Made by a program: the position numbers and the translations under genes. A stretch of 64,000 bases of DNA from Paraburkholderia edwinii (GTDB taxonomy: Bacteria > Pseudomonadota > Gammaproteobacteria > Burkholderiales > Burkholderiaceae), in NCBI RefSeq assembly GCF_019428685.1, contig NZ_CP080095.1, positions 3,162,001 through 3,226,000 of the forward strand. The letters run 5' to 3'. Positions 20,455 to 33,682 of the stretch are shown here, piece by piece (the first letter of the stretch is position 1; each line of letters begins with the position of its first letter). The notes under the pieces were generated by a model, which did not search any database, was not told the origin of the DNA, and saw nothing but the letters and a program-made list of their open reading frames with translations.

Positions 20455-21351
20455 TCATGCGCAGAACGCATCGATGAGCGCGGCAATTCGCTCGGGTTGA
20501 TCGTGATGAACCATATGACCGGCGTCGTCGATTGTCGCTTCGCGCCAGTCCGGAAACGCGCGAAAACGCGCCTTGAATTCGTCGAGCGGAATATCGCCGG
20601 CGATGCTCGCGAGCGTCGGCGAGCCGGTCGCTTCGATATGCAGCACCTTCGCGCTGACCTGCTCCCACACGGCCATCACCTCGTCGATGCGATAAAGCTG
20701 CGGGCTGCGGATCTTGTGCGCGGGATCGGCGAGCAACCCGTAACCGCCCTCGCCGTCCGGCTTCGACCAGTGCTGCGCGAGAAAGCGCGCGCGGTCCGGT
20801 TGCAGGCGCGGGTTGTTCGCGACGAGACGCGCCGCGACATCGTCGAGCGACGCATAGCGGCGCAGTTGCGGCGGGTCGCGCAATTCGTCGAGCCAGTTGC
20901 GCAGACGCCGCGGTGCCTGCGCGGCGCGCGCGGGCGCAAGACCGAAGCCTTCGAGATCGACCACGCGCCGCACGCGTTCGGGCCGCACGCCCGCATACAG
21001 GCAAACCACGTTCGCGCCCATGCTGTGGCCGACGAGGTTCACCGCACCGGACGGCGCATAGTGGTCGAGCAAGGCATCGAGATCCGCGAGGTATTCGTGG
21101 AACCAGTAGTGGCCGCCGCCTTTCGCGGCGACGGGCCAGTCCGACAGGCCGAAGCCGCGCGCATCGGGCGCGACGACCTGCCATTTGTCGCCCGCACGGT
21201 TGCAAAGCGCGTCAACGACGAACTGGAATGACGCCGCGACATCCATCCAGCCGTGCAGCATGAACAGCATCGGCGCATCCGCGCGGCCCCAGTGACGCAC
21301 ATGCAGACGCACGCCGCGGACGGAAACTAATTCTGAACGGGATTCGGTCAT
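20455..21351 (-). CDS. Alpha/beta-fold hydrolase
   Basis: A 298-residue alpha/beta hydrolase with the oxyanion HG motif (FMLHGWMDVAASF near residue 30), nucleophile elbow GHSMGANV near 107 and catalytic histidine in DAGHMVHHDQPE near 280. No lid or targeting signal is evident. The substrate cannot be assigned. It lies between the PHP gene and the DUF455 gene, with gaps of about 200 and 84 bp. A TATAAT-like hexamer on minus lies about 35 nt upstream. Confidence 0.85.
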   Translation of the reverse strand: MTESRSELVSVRGVRLHVRHWGRADAPMLFMLHGWMDVAASFQFVVDALCNRAGDKWQVVAPDARGFGLSDWPVAAKGGGHYWFHEYLADLDALLDHYAPSGAVNLVGHSMGANVVCLYAGVRPERVRRVVDLEGFGLAPARAAQAPRRLRNWLDELRDPPQLRRYASLDDVAARLVANNPRLQPDRARFLAQHWSKPDGEGGYGLLADPAHKIRSPQLYRIDEVMAVWEQVSAKVLHIEATGSPTLASIAGDIPLDEFKARFRAFPDWREATIDDAGHMVHHDQPERIAALIDAFCA

Positions 21352-21382
21352 CGGCGATCCGGGCTTAAAAAGAATGATCGTT

Positions 21383-21388
21383 CGATTA
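21383..21388 (-). promoter_or_regulatory. Possible -10 box for the alpha/beta hydrolase gene
   Basis: Minus-strand TATAAT-like element in an AT-rich patch (plus strand GATTATATTGAG) about 30-35 nt before the ATG at 21351. No clear -35 box; position approximate to a few bases. Confidence 0.3.
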
Positions 21389-21435
21389 TATTGAGATAAG
21401 CGGCGTGCGTCTGCTTATGCCGATCGAGGGACGAT

Positions 21436-22353
21436 TCAGTTTTCTCGCGCGGAATCGGTCGATCCTGCCGATTCCGCCGATTCTTGCGAGTTAGCTGCCG
21501 CTGGCGCATCGAGCCCCGCCAGCGCGGCCAGCTCGGCCTCATCAAAGCCGGCGGCGCGGCGCGCGTCGAAATTGAACGGGCCACGTAACCTCGGCGCACG
21601 ATATTCATCGGCGAGCCGCATATATGTTTGATGCGGATCGAGCTGCGCGTGCTCGCATAGATAGCGGAACCAGCGGTTACCGATCAGCACATGACCGATT
21701 TCGTCGCGCAGGATCACATCGAGAATCGCCGCCGACGCGTGGTCGCCCGCCTGCTGCAGCCGCGCGCGGATCGGCGGCGATGCGTCGAGGCCGCGCGCCT
21801 CGAGCGTGCGCGGCACGAGCGCCATCCGCGCGAGCACGTCGTCGCGCGTGCGGTCGCACATTTCCCACAAACCGTCGTGTGCGGGAAAGTCGCCGTACGC
21901 GTGGCCGAATTCCGCGAGGCGCGCGCTGAGCAGCGAGAAGTGATGCGCCTCTTCGGCCGCGACTCGCAGCCAGTCCGTGTAGAACGCGGCCGGCATGCCG
22001 ACGAAACGCCAGACCGCATCGAGCGCGAGATTGATCGCGTTGAATTCGATATGCGCGAGCGCGTGCAACAGCACCGCGCGGCCCTCCTCCGACTGCATGC
22101 TGCGCCGCCCGAGCTTGCGCGGCTCGACGAGTTCGGGCCGCGCCGGGCGCCCGGGCAAGCCCGGCGGCTCGTCGAACCCGCGCTGTGTGTCCCATTGTGC
22201 GGTGCCGTCGGCGACGTGGGTATGCAGAATCTGCGCGGCCTGCGCCTTCGTGGCTGGTTCGGCTTCACGGAGGATGACAAGCGCCTCGGCGCGTGCGCAG
22301 CGGGAGCAGAGCGACGAATCGGCGGTGGCGGGAACAGGAACGGCGGGGTGCAT
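21436..22353 (-). CDS. DUF455 family ferritin-like protein
   Basis: A 305-residue helical protein with the paired motifs of a di-iron ferritin-like fold: HIEFNAI near residue 95, EEAHHFSLL near 130 and DEIGHVLIGNRWF near 215. This is the DUF455 family, related to MiaE-type diiron hydroxylases; function unproven. The last 40 residues are Ala/Ser/Glu-rich. ATG at 22353 (MHPAVPVPATADSS) is preferred over a TTG six codons upstream. It is divergent from the gamma-carbonic anhydrase gene across 370 bp. Confidence 0.85.
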   Translation of the reverse strand: MHPAVPVPATADSSLCSRCARAEALVILREAEPATKAQAAQILHTHVADGTAQWDTQRGFDEPPGLPGRPARPELVEPRKLGRRSMQSEEGRAVLLHALAHIEFNAINLALDAVWRFVGMPAAFYTDWLRVAAEEAHHFSLLSARLAEFGHAYGDFPAHDGLWEMCDRTRDDVLARMALVPRTLEARGLDASPPIRARLQQAGDHASAAILDVILRDEIGHVLIGNRWFRYLCEHAQLDPHQTYMRLADEYRAPRLRGPFNFDARRAAGFDEAELAALAGLDAPAAANSQESAESAGSTDSAREN

Positions 22354-22723
22354 GTTCGATAAACGGATCAACGGATCAGAACGACGTCACACGCGCCGCA
22401 TACAAGCGCCGGACACAAGCGCGCGTGGCAAGCGCGCGCTGATCAAACGCGGGGACAAAGCGCGGAGACCCCGCGCAGCGACACAGCGCAGGAACCGGGC
22501 ACGAGGATTCAACACGAGAATCCAACGCACGAATGGGCCAGGCTCAGGCCGGCCGGTAAAGCGCCAGATGGTACCCGAACGCGCCCATCGGCCGTCACGC
22601 GGAGAATGTGCACAAACGTTTACAATACGCGCTTCAACCCTCCGGCATGATGTCGCCGCTGTCGTACGACGCGCGGCCTTGCCGGCAGCGGCCGACGCCT
22701 ACCCAGATCACCCGGGAGACCCA
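22354..22723. other. Divergent intergenic region (DUF455 gene / gamma-CA gene)
   Basis: 370 bp. A plus-strand TACAAT at 22621-22626 could serve as a -10 box for the carbonic anhydrase gene, without a good -35. The upstream half has several short direct repeats (CACGAG, GCGCAG) but no clear larger element. Confidence 0.4.
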
Positions 22724-23248
22724 GTGGCAATCTACAAGCTTGGCGATGCAGCCCCCACCGTTCATGAAAGCGTGTTCGTCGCGGACACCGCGACGCTGAT
22801 CGGCAAAGTCACCGTCGAAGAGAATGCGAGCATCTGGTTCGGCGCGTCGCTGCGCGCGGACAACGAGCCGATCGTGGTCGGCGCCGGCAGCAACGTTCAG
22901 GAGAACGCGGTACTGCATACGGACCCCGGCTACCCGCTCACGATCGAAGCGAACGTAACGGTCGGCCATCAGGCGATGCTGCACGGCTGCACGATCCGCG
23001 AAGGCGCGTTGATCGGCATTCAGGCCATCGTCTTGAATGGGGCGGTAATCGGCCGCAACTGTCTGGTCGGCGCGGGCGCGGTCGTGACCGAGGGCAAGCA
23101 GTTTCCGGACAATTCGCTGATTCTGGGCGCGCCGGCCAAAGTCGTGCGCGAACTGACCGAAGCCGATATCGCCAATCTGCGGCGCGCAGCAGAAGGCTAC
23201 GTCTCGCGCCGCGAGTTCTACAAGAAGCAGCTCGTGCGGATCGGGTAA
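22724..23248 (+). CDS. Gamma carbonic anhydrase family protein
   Basis: A 174-residue left-handed beta-helix protein of the gamma-class carbonic anhydrase/YrdA/PaaY group. Hexapeptide turns run through the middle, and the zinc-binding histidines can be assigned to VLHTDPG near residue 64 and VGHQAMLHGC near 83-88. The start is GTG at 22724 with GGGAG about 6 nt upstream; the longer open frame upstream lacks family similarity. Whether it hydrates CO2 or has another role is not shown by sequence. Confidence 0.9.
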   Translation: MAIYKLGDAAPTVHESVFVADTATLIGKVTVEENASIWFGASLRADNEPIVVGAGSNVQENAVLHTDPGYPLTIEANVTVGHQAMLHGCTIREGALIGIQAIVLNGAVIGRNCLVGAGAVVTEGKQFPDNSLILGAPAKVVRELTEADIANLRRAAEGYVSRREFYKKQLVRIG

Positions 23249-23311
23249 ATCCGACCGGCGCGTAGCATTGGCCGGCGCAAACCCGCCGCGCGACATCATC
23301 GAGGGAAAGTT

Positions 23312-24274
23312 GTGAGTGACCAGTTGCAAAAATTCATGTTCAGCGCGGCACCCGTTCGCGGCGAAATCGTCTCGCTGCGCAACACGTGGCAGGAGGTGCT
23401 GACGCGCCGCGACTATCCGACGCCCGTGCGCACGATACTCGGCGAGATGATGGCCGCGTGCGCGCTGCTGTCGGCCAACCTGAAGTTCGACGGGACGCTG
23501 ATCATGCAGATCTACGGCGACGGTCCCGTGAAAATGCTCGTCGTGCAGTGCAATTCGAACCTGTCGCTGCGCGCGACGGCGAAGTTCTCCGCGCAGTTTT
23601 CGGGCGACGCGGCAAGGCACATCAGCGATGACGCGACGCTGCCTGAACTCATCAACGCAAGCGGCCACGGCCGCTGCGTGATCACGCTCGATCCGCACAA
23701 CAAGCAGCCGGGCCAGCAGCCGTATCAGGGCATCGTGCCGCTGTCCGGCGACGATGGCCCGTTCGAGACGATCGCGCAGGTGCTCGAGCACTACATGCAT
23801 CATTCGGAGCAGCTCGATACGCGGCTGTGGCTCGCGGCGAACACCGACCGCGCGGTCGGCATGCTGCTGCAAAAGCTGCCCGGCGACGGCGGTATCGTCC
23901 CGCATCCGAGTGAGCTCGACGCCGATACATGGGAACGCGTCTGCACGCTCGGCGGCACGCTCAAGCACGACGAATTGCTGAGCGAGGAACCGGCAACGCT
24001 GTTCCGGCGCCTCTTCTGGCAGGAAAACGTGCACCATTTCGAGCCGGCCGGTACGCGCTTCGAATGCACGTGCTCGCGCGAAAAGGTCGGTGGAATGCTG
24101 AAGATGCTCGGCCGCGAGGAAGTCGACAGCGTGATCGAGGAACGCGGTCACGTCGAGATTCACTGCGAATTCTGCAATCAGCGCTACGAGTTCGATCCGG
24201 TCGACGTCGCGCAGCTTTTCGTCGCCAGCGGCTTGTCCGAGGGCATCGCGCCGGCGGCCGATCAACGCCATTGA
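23312..24274 (+). CDS. hslO: Redox-regulated chaperone Hsp33
   Basis: Hsp33 is a holdase activated by oxidation. The C-terminal zinc-binding redox switch is intact: CTCSREKV and, about 30 residues later, CEFCNQ, giving the C-X-C and C-X2-C pairs. The N-terminal domain starts FMFSAAPVRGEIVSLRNTW and has GTLIMQIYGDGPVKMLVVQCN. The start is GTG at 23312 with GAGGGA upstream. 320 residues, slightly longer than E. coli because of the C-terminal tail. It follows the carbonic anhydrase gene by 63 bp and may share its transcript. Confidence 0.96.
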   Translation: MSDQLQKFMFSAAPVRGEIVSLRNTWQEVLTRRDYPTPVRTILGEMMAACALLSANLKFDGTLIMQIYGDGPVKMLVVQCNSNLSLRATAKFSAQFSGDAARHISDDATLPELINASGHGRCVITLDPHNKQPGQQPYQGIVPLSGDDGPFETIAQVLEHYMHHSEQLDTRLWLAANTDRAVGMLLQKLPGDGGIVPHPSELDADTWERVCTLGGTLKHDELLSEEPATLFRRLFWQENVHHFEPAGTRFECTCSREKVGGMLKMLGREEVDSVIEERGHVEIHCEFCNQRYEFDPVDVAQLFVASGLSEGIAPAADQRH

Positions 24275-24332
24275 CAGACACGCGTCCGCGCGCTTTTACT
24301 TAGGTATCCAACTCAGACAGATGGAGGAAGAC

Positions 24333-24764
24333 ATGAACATGCTTTCGTCACTGCCTTTTGTTCGGATGAGAAGCGATCGGACGCGACGCGTGCGGACCAT
24401 AAGCGTGCAGATGCGCAGCGCCGCGACGCTGCTCGTCGCCGGCGGCGCGCTGATGCTTGCCGGCTGCACGTTGGACCCGCCCGGTCCGTCGCCGATCTAT
24501 AGCCGCCTGCCGGCGAGCCAGCTCGAAGCGACCGCCGCCGCCCATCCGCTCACGCCTGAAGAACGCGCGCGCTATGACGCAATCGACCGGCAGGTGCTAG
24601 CGGAACAGGATCAGGCGATGGCGGCCGAAGCCGCGGCGCAGGCGTGGTCGCGGTATTACGCGCCACCGGTCACCGTCTTCGGCAGCTACTCGAGCGGCGG
24701 TTGGGGCAATGGATGGGGCGGCGGAATCGGCTACGGCTATCCGGGCTGGGGGTGGGGATGGTGA
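24333..24764 (+). CDS. Hypothetical lipoprotein, Gly/Trp-rich C-terminus
   Basis: A 143-residue probable lipoprotein. After a long basic n-region it has a hydrophobic segment ending in the lipobox LAGC near residue 44, then a Pro-rich stretch, a helical Glu/Ala/Gln-rich middle (EERARYDAIDRQVLAEQDQ) and a Gly/Trp/Tyr-rich tail finishing GWGWGW. ATG 24333 is chosen because GGAGGA sits just upstream; an in-frame ATG at 24321 lies within that ribosome binding site and a third at 24411 would leave a shorter signal peptide. No family recognised. Confidence 0.7.
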   Translation: MNMLSSLPFVRMRSDRTRRVRTISVQMRSAATLLVAGGALMLAGCTLDPPGPSPIYSRLPASQLEATAAAHPLTPEERARYDAIDRQVLAEQDQAMAAEAAAQAWSRYYAPPVTVFGSYSSGGWGNGWGGGIGYGYPGWGWGW

Positions 24765-24826
24765 CGGGGGCTGGTGACGGGTTTGCTGACGGCATCGGTG
24801 CCGGGATTGGTAACGGGGCCGACGAC

Positions 24827-25270
24827 TTAACCCGCGCCCTTCTTCTTCGCTTCTTCGTTGGCGCTCTTCTTCGCGCCGTGTTTCTTCTCAGGCTTGGCCC
24901 GCGATTCCGGGTTCGGCACCACGCGCAACGGCGCGGCCGACATCTGCCCGCGCGTCGATGTCGCGGCGGCCGGTGAATTCGACGCCGGCAGCGGCGCATT
25001 CGGCGACACGAACTGCACGAACACCTCGCTGTCCTTGACCATGCCCATCTCGTAGCGGGCGCGCTCCTCGACCGCGGCGGTGCCGTTCTGCAAGTCCTGA
25101 ACTTCGCCTTCGATGCGCTCGTTGCGAACCTTTTCGTCCGCGTTTTTCTTCAGCTGCTGGTCCAGCTCTTCGCGCAGTTCGTGAACGCGAAGCCAGCCTC
25201 CGTGCCCCCACCAGAGCGGGAACTGGATCAGCACCAGCAGGACGACCAGAGCGACAGTGACAAGGCGCAT
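24827..25270 (-). CDS. ftsB: Cell division protein FtsB
   Basis: FtsB is a bitopic divisome protein acting with FtsL and FtsQ. Residues 5-22 form the membrane span ([18 protein letters not shown]), followed by [18 protein letters not shown], a coiled coil, and the [24 protein letters not shown] segment that is characteristic of the family. The last 50 residues are a Lys/Ala/Pro-rich extension not seen in E. coli. It lies downstream of eno, as in E. coli and most proteobacteria. Confidence 0.94.
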   Translation of the reverse strand: MRLVTVALVVLLVLIQFPLWWGHGGWLRVHELREELDQQLKKNADEKVRNERIEGEVQDLQNGTAAVEERARYEMGMVKDSEVFVQFVSPNAPLPASNSPAAATSTRGQMSAAPLRVVPNPESRAKPEKKHGAKKSANEEAKKKGAG

Positions 25271-25291
25271 GAAGTTAGATCTGTGAATACG

Positions 25292-25320
25292 CGCCGCCCT
25301 GCGCTAAACGCAGGGCGGCG
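25292..25320. other. Strong perfect stem-loop between eno and ftsB
   Basis: A 12-bp perfect inverted repeat (CGCCGCCCTGCG / CGCAGGGCGGCG, loop CTAAA) in the 129-bp gap. There is no T run on either strand, so it is not a classic intrinsic terminator; on the minus-strand transcript it would fold between the eno and ftsB cistrons. Confidence 0.75.
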
Positions 25321-25399
25321 GGGTGAACCACCCAACTGCGACTCAACCGCGACTCAACTGCAAGTTAACATCGAGTCAGTGCTAAGCACAATACGCGAA

Positions 25400-26698
<1,299 letters not shown>

Positions 26699-26848
26699 TT
26701 ACGGTGGATTCGTTACGGTGAAACGTGCGGCGCGCACAGAGCCTTGCGGCTTCTTCAGCGCCGACCGTTTCGACAACCATCGGTTGGTACGCGACATGCG
26801 TGAGCCGCATCGGAGCTGACCGGATACGGGAACGCACGGCGCGCGGCA

Positions 26849-29469
<2,621 letters not shown>

Positions 29470-29540
29470 TTACGGGTGCTTTAGCGCTTGCTTCGGTCCC
29501 ATGCAAAGACAATGACAGCGTGGTTTCGTTCGTCGCCAGA

Positions 29541-30383
29541 TTACCCGTTCGCGTTCCGCTCAGGCGTCCGCTCATGCACCCGCTCATGCACCGCCAGTTC
29601 GCGCAGCATTCGCTCCACTGCGCGCGCCGTTTCGATCGGCTTTTCCATCGGAAACAGATGACTGCCGTCGATCCATTCGAGATGGTCGCCCGTCGCTCGC
29701 CGTGTCGCCGCAAGCCCTACCTGGCGGATCTCCTTCGACCGCGTGCCGGCGATAAAACCGACCGGCACCGGTGCGCCGTGTACGAGGCGCGAGCCGAGCG
29801 TATGCGGCAGCGTCCGGTAGATCAGGTATTCGATGCGGCGATCGAACGCGAGCGTGCGCGCCCCGTCGGCCGCCGCCTGCGGCATGCCGAAGTCGATGTA
29901 GTCCGACAGCACGCGTTCGTCCCAGCGCGCGAAGGCGGCCTTCGCATGGAAGTGCCGCCACGCGTCGTCGCGGCTTGCCCAGTGCGTGCGGCGCGTGCGC
30001 GTCGCGGCCGCGGGCGACAGGCGCTCGTCGAGTCCCGTCCACTGCGATACGCGCAGCATGCCGCTGCGCCAGCCGGCGATCACGGGCGAATCGAGCATCA
30101 CGACGCCGCGCACCCACTGCGGTTTTCTCAGCGCCGCCATCAGCGACAGATAGCCGCCTAGCGAATGCCCGACCAGCCAGACCGGCTGCTCGTACGTGCG
30201 CCCGACGTCGTCGAGCAGTTGTTCGACGAGATGCGGCCAGTCGCGCGTGACCGGATAGCGCGGATCGTGGCCAATGCGTTCGATGTAGCGCAGCTCGTAC
30301 GCGTCGCCGAGTTCGGCGAAAAGCGTGCGATAGATCGACGCGGGAAAGCCGTTCGCATGCGAAAAGTGGATGACCTGTTTCAA
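29541..30383 (-). CDS. Alpha/beta-fold hydrolase
   Basis: A 280-residue hydrolase with nucleophile elbow GHSLGGYLSLM near residue 80, an oxyanion region FSHANGFPASIYR near the start, and catalytic histidine in DGSHLFPMEKP near 250. The start is taken as TTG at 30383 with GGAG about 10 nt upstream; upstream residues to ATG 30497 are basic low-complexity and unlike the fold. The C-terminal tail VHERVHERTPERNANG comes from a short tandem repeat. It resembles uncharacterised hydrolases seen next to comEC in Burkholderiaceae; substrate unknown. Confidence 0.82.
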   Translation of the reverse strand: MKQVIHFSHANGFPASIYRTLFAELGDAYELRYIERIGHDPRYPVTRDWPHLVEQLLDDVGRTYEQPVWLVGHSLGGYLSLMAALRKPQWVRGVVMLDSPVIAGWRSGMLRVSQWTGLDERLSPAAATRTRRTHWASRDDAWRHFHAKAAFARWDERVLSDYIDFGMPQAAADGARTLAFDRRIEYLIYRTLPHTLGSRLVHGAPVPVGFIAGTRSKEIRQVGLAATRRATGDHLEWIDGSHLFPMEKPIETARAVERMLRELAVHERVHERTPERNANG

Positions 30384-30551
30384 GCGCTGCTGTCTCCGTT
30401 TTTTGTGATGAGGTCTGCTTCGCTTGCTTGTTGCGTGTGTGTCGCTTGTTGCCTGTCGCCTGTTGCTTGCGTGCGGATGTTGTGCACACGAACCCATCGA
30501 AGCCGATGGTTCGCGCCGGGTCGTCTCACCCAGTCGTGACGCTGATTCGTG

Positions 30552-33500
30552 TTAATCCATCCAGTATCGATGATGCGTCTGTCGATACCGCTCGAGCGTC
30601 AGTACGACTTGCTGTGTGCCGGGCGCGCTGGCATTCGCTTCAACGCGCACTGCTCCGTCGTCGTCACTGCGCGGCAGCTCGATATGCCGTGCGACATATC
30701 GCGAAAAAACACCGGGATGCGGGTGATGAAACCGATTTCTGTAGCCTACCTGAAATATCGCGATGAGCGGCTCGATCGAGTCGAGGAAAGGCTCAGTCGA
30801 CGAGGTCTTGCTGCCGTGATGAGGCACCAGCAGAATCTGCGCGCGTAGCGCATTGCGATCGCGCGCGAGCAGAGTGCGTTCGACAGCCGCTTCGATGTCT
30901 GCTGCAAGCAGTGCGGCAACGTGCGGACTGGCGTTGGCGTTGGCGTTGGCGTTGGCACTGGCACTGGAGTTGGCGTCGGTCCGCGCCGCGACATCCAGGG
31001 CTTGTCCCTTTGCATGCGTGCTCGTACTTACACTCACGCGCAGTACGCAGCAATGAGCATTGGGCTTGCCACGTAGCGAACCCGCGTCCGGCCACAGCAT
31101 CGCAAAGTCCACGCCGTCCCATTGCCAATGCTGTCCGGCCGCGCACGGCACCGTCTCCGCACCGGCAGTCCGCGCGCTCTGCCAAAGCCCGTGATTGGGC
31201 GGCAACGCTGCCAGCAACTGGCGCACCTCGACACCCGCGAGCACCGCCGCGGCGCCGCCCGAGTGATCGGAATCCGCGTGGCTAACCACGAGCGTATCGA
31301 GCGTCTGTACGCCCGCAGCCTGCAGATACGGCACAACCACGCGTTCGCCCGCATGCGTCGACTCGGGCCCCGGTCCTGCATCGAACAGCAGTGCGTGATG
31401 CGCCGTCTCGACGACGATTGCCGAGCCCTGGCCGATATCGAGCGCGGTCAGCTGGAACGTGCCGTGCGGCGGCCCCGACGGCGGCGGCACCAGCAGCGGC
31501 AACCACGCAATCGGCGCGGCCCAGCGCAGCGGCCAACCGCGCGGCGCGAGACACCAGGCGACGCCCGCCGCTGCGGCGGCGAGCGCCCATGCATCCGGCT
31601 GCGGCAGCCGCCAGAGCGTCCAAGCGGGCCCCGATACGAGATGCAAGCCCGCAGCCAGCACATCGAGCAGCCGGTGCGCGCCATGGAATGCGACTGCATC
31701 GAGCGGAGCCGGCAAGGCGACGCCCGCGAGCACGAGCGGCGTGACCAGCACGCTGACCCATGGAATCGCAAACGCATTCGCAAAAGGCCCGATCAGCGGA
31801 ATTTGCGCGAACCAGTAGGCCGTGAGCGGAGCGAGCGCAACCGTGACCGCGAACTGCACACGCGCGCCGCTTCGCATGCGCGCGGCGAAGCGGCGCATCA
31901 GCGCGCGGCTCCGTACACGGAATGTGGAAGCGATGCCGATTGGGCGCGCGTTGAGCATTTTGCGGACGACGTGTTCATGCGTATCGCCTGGGCTTCGCGC
32001 TTCAACCGGCGGGTTCGAGTCGGTCGGGTTGCGGGCAACGGGGGCATTACGTTCTCGCGCCTCACGTTCTCGCCCGTCACGTTCGCGTGCGTCACCTGCG
32101 GCGGAGCCTTCCGCTAGTGCGTCTACGTTAATCAGATCTTCATCATCGAGGCCGCCATGCGCATGCCGTCGATCGTCGTCGGTGCGCACCGCGGCGCGGC
32201 CCGACATCGCGAACAGGATCGCCGCTACTGCGCAGAACGACAGCCAGAATCCGGCCGCGAGCACAGCCCACGGGTCGACCAGCAGCACGAGCCCGAGCGC
32301 CCACGCCAACACGACGGACGGCGCGACCGTACGGCCGCTGACGAACGCAAGCGCGACGACCGTGAGCATCCAGAGCGCCCGCTGCGCCGGCACGTTGAAC
32401 CCGGCCAGTGCCGCGTGAAACGCGGCGAATAACGCGCCGCACGGAACCGCAACCTTCTGAGCCGGCAGCACGAGCGGCCAGGCGACGCCGAACCGCGCGC
32501 CGATCAGTCCCGAGCGCCGCCAGATCGCACCGGCGAGCCACGCGGCAAGCCCCGCGACGAAGCCGATGTGCAGTCCTGAAATCGCCACGAGGTGACTCGT
32601 GCCGGTCGCCCGCATCAGTTGCCAGTCAGCGGCGCTGACAGCATCCTGCGCGCCGATCGCGAGCGCGACGACGATGCCGCGATGCGGCGCGTCCGCGAGC
32701 ACGCTATCGATACGCGCGCGCAGCATCGCGCGCCAGCGGTCCACGGTCACGCCGACGCCGCGCGCGTCGCCCGGCAGGCGCTGCGCCGCGGCGGGGCGCG
32801 TGACGTAGCCGGTCGCGCGGATATTGCGAGCGAAGAGTGTCGCCTCCGAGTCGCGCACGCCAAAGTTCGCGTTGCCATGCGCGCGTTTAAGGCGTACGAA
32901 CAGATGCCAGCGCGCGCCTGGCGTCAAACCTTGCGGCAGCGGCGCATCCTGAGCGATCCACGACAGCTGTAACTTGCGAGGAAAGTTCGCGACCGGCGTG
33001 TCGGTCGACTCGACGTTGAACAGAAAGCGCAAACCTGCGTCCTGGCTACCGTCCGCGCCTTGAGGCACTGCTTCCGCCGAGCCGCTATTCGGCCCGCTAT
33101 TCGGCCCGCTACTCGTCGCGTTACTCGCGCCAGCGGCTTCGCGATTGCGCGCACCGGCGTCCGGCCCGCGCCCGCCCGCATCGTCGCGTGCACCTTTATT
33201 AACGACATGGCTCGCGCGATTGCTCATGCTGTTGGTCAGCGAAATCGGCAGTCCTTCGATATACCCACGCACTTCGATATCGCGCCCTTCCGATTCGACG
33301 GGCAGCGCATACGCGAGCCGGGCTTGCGCGCGCCACGCCGCATAGCCGAAGCCGATGCATACGGCCGCAAGCCACACCGCGCACCACCCTGCCCGCCGGC
33401 ACACCGCGCTGCCGCTGCCGCTGCCGCTGCCACGATTACGCAGCCCCCATAGCGCGACTCCAATCGCCCCGCACGTCACGACACCGAGCACCGCCGCGCC

Positions 33501-33575
33501 GAACCCTCCCGGCAGCGCCGCCTGCTGCTGCAACAACACGACACCTAACGCAAATCCGCACCACACCGCGCGCAT
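30552..33575 (-). CDS. comEC: DNA internalization-related competence protein ComEC/Rec2
   Basis: ComEC forms the inner-membrane channel for single-stranded DNA during natural transformation. At 1007 residues it is long. Order: N-terminal spans and DUF4131/OB-like region (to about 290), the Competence domain with many spans (from TSHLVAISGLHIGFVAG near 326 to about 700), and a C-terminal metallo-beta-lactamase-like domain (TALDIGQGSAIVVET near 730, VSHADSDHSGG near 790, LLVPHHGSKTS near 940). Three low-complexity inserts interrupt it: about 115-180 (Gly/Asn/Ser), 460-540 (Arg/Glu/Asp) and 895-925 (Asn-Ala repeats). No comEA lies nearby. Confidence 0.92.
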   Translation of the reverse strand: MRAVWCGFALGVVLLQQQAALPGGFGAAVLGVVTCGAIGVALWGLRNRGSGSGSGSAVCRRAGWCAVWLAAVCIGFGYAAWRAQARLAYALPVESEGRDIEVRGYIEGLPISLTNSMSNRASHVVNKGARDDAGGRGPDAGARNREAAGASNATSSGPNSGPNSGSAEAVPQGADGSQDAGLRFLFNVESTDTPVANFPRKLQLSWIAQDAPLPQGLTPGARWHLFVRLKRAHGNANFGVRDSEATLFARNIRATGYVTRPAAAQRLPGDARGVGVTVDRWRAMLRARIDSVLADAPHRGIVVALAIGAQDAVSAADWQLMRATGTSHLVAISGLHIGFVAGLAAWLAGAIWRRSGLIGARFGVAWPLVLPAQKVAVPCGALFAAFHAALAGFNVPAQRALWMLTVVALAFVSGRTVAPSVVLAWALGLVLLVDPWAVLAAGFWLSFCAVAAILFAMSGRAAVRTDDDRRHAHGGLDDEDLINVDALAEGSAAGDARERDGREREARERNAPVARNPTDSNPPVEARSPGDTHEHVVRKMLNARPIGIASTFRVRSRALMRRFAARMRSGARVQFAVTVALAPLTAYWFAQIPLIGPFANAFAIPWVSVLVTPLVLAGVALPAPLDAVAFHGAHRLLDVLAAGLHLVSGPAWTLWRLPQPDAWALAAAAAGVAWCLAPRGWPLRWAAPIAWLPLLVPPPSGPPHGTFQLTALDIGQGSAIVVETAHHALLFDAGPGPESTHAGERVVVPYLQAAGVQTLDTLVVSHADSDHSGGAAAVLAGVEVRQLLAALPPNHGLWQSARTAGAETVPCAAGQHWQWDGVDFAMLWPDAGSLRGKPNAHCCVLRVSVSTSTHAKGQALDVAARTDANSSASANANANANASPHVAALLAADIEAAVERTLLARDRNALRAQILLVPHHGSKTSSTEPFLDSIEPLIAIFQVGYRNRFHHPHPGVFSRYVARHIELPRSDDDGAVRVEANASAPGTQQVVLTLERYRQTHHRYWMD

Positions 33576-33682
33576 ATCCCCTCCGCCGCCACCGAATGGC
33601 GCGCGCAGGGCAAGCGCGATAAAGCCGCATCAGCACACGCGGCCGCCGGCACCCAGCGCCCGCCGCGCATCACCGCCGGTGA

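Noticed and set aside
22634..24271. 545-aa minus-strand ORF opposite the gamma-CA and hslO genes
   Set aside because: Antisense shadow of two recognised genes; no domain and no start context.
30931..30977. Repeated GTTGGC units as a possible CRISPR-like array
   Set aside because: They are in-frame 6-bp repeats inside comEC coding for Asn-Ala; no spacers.
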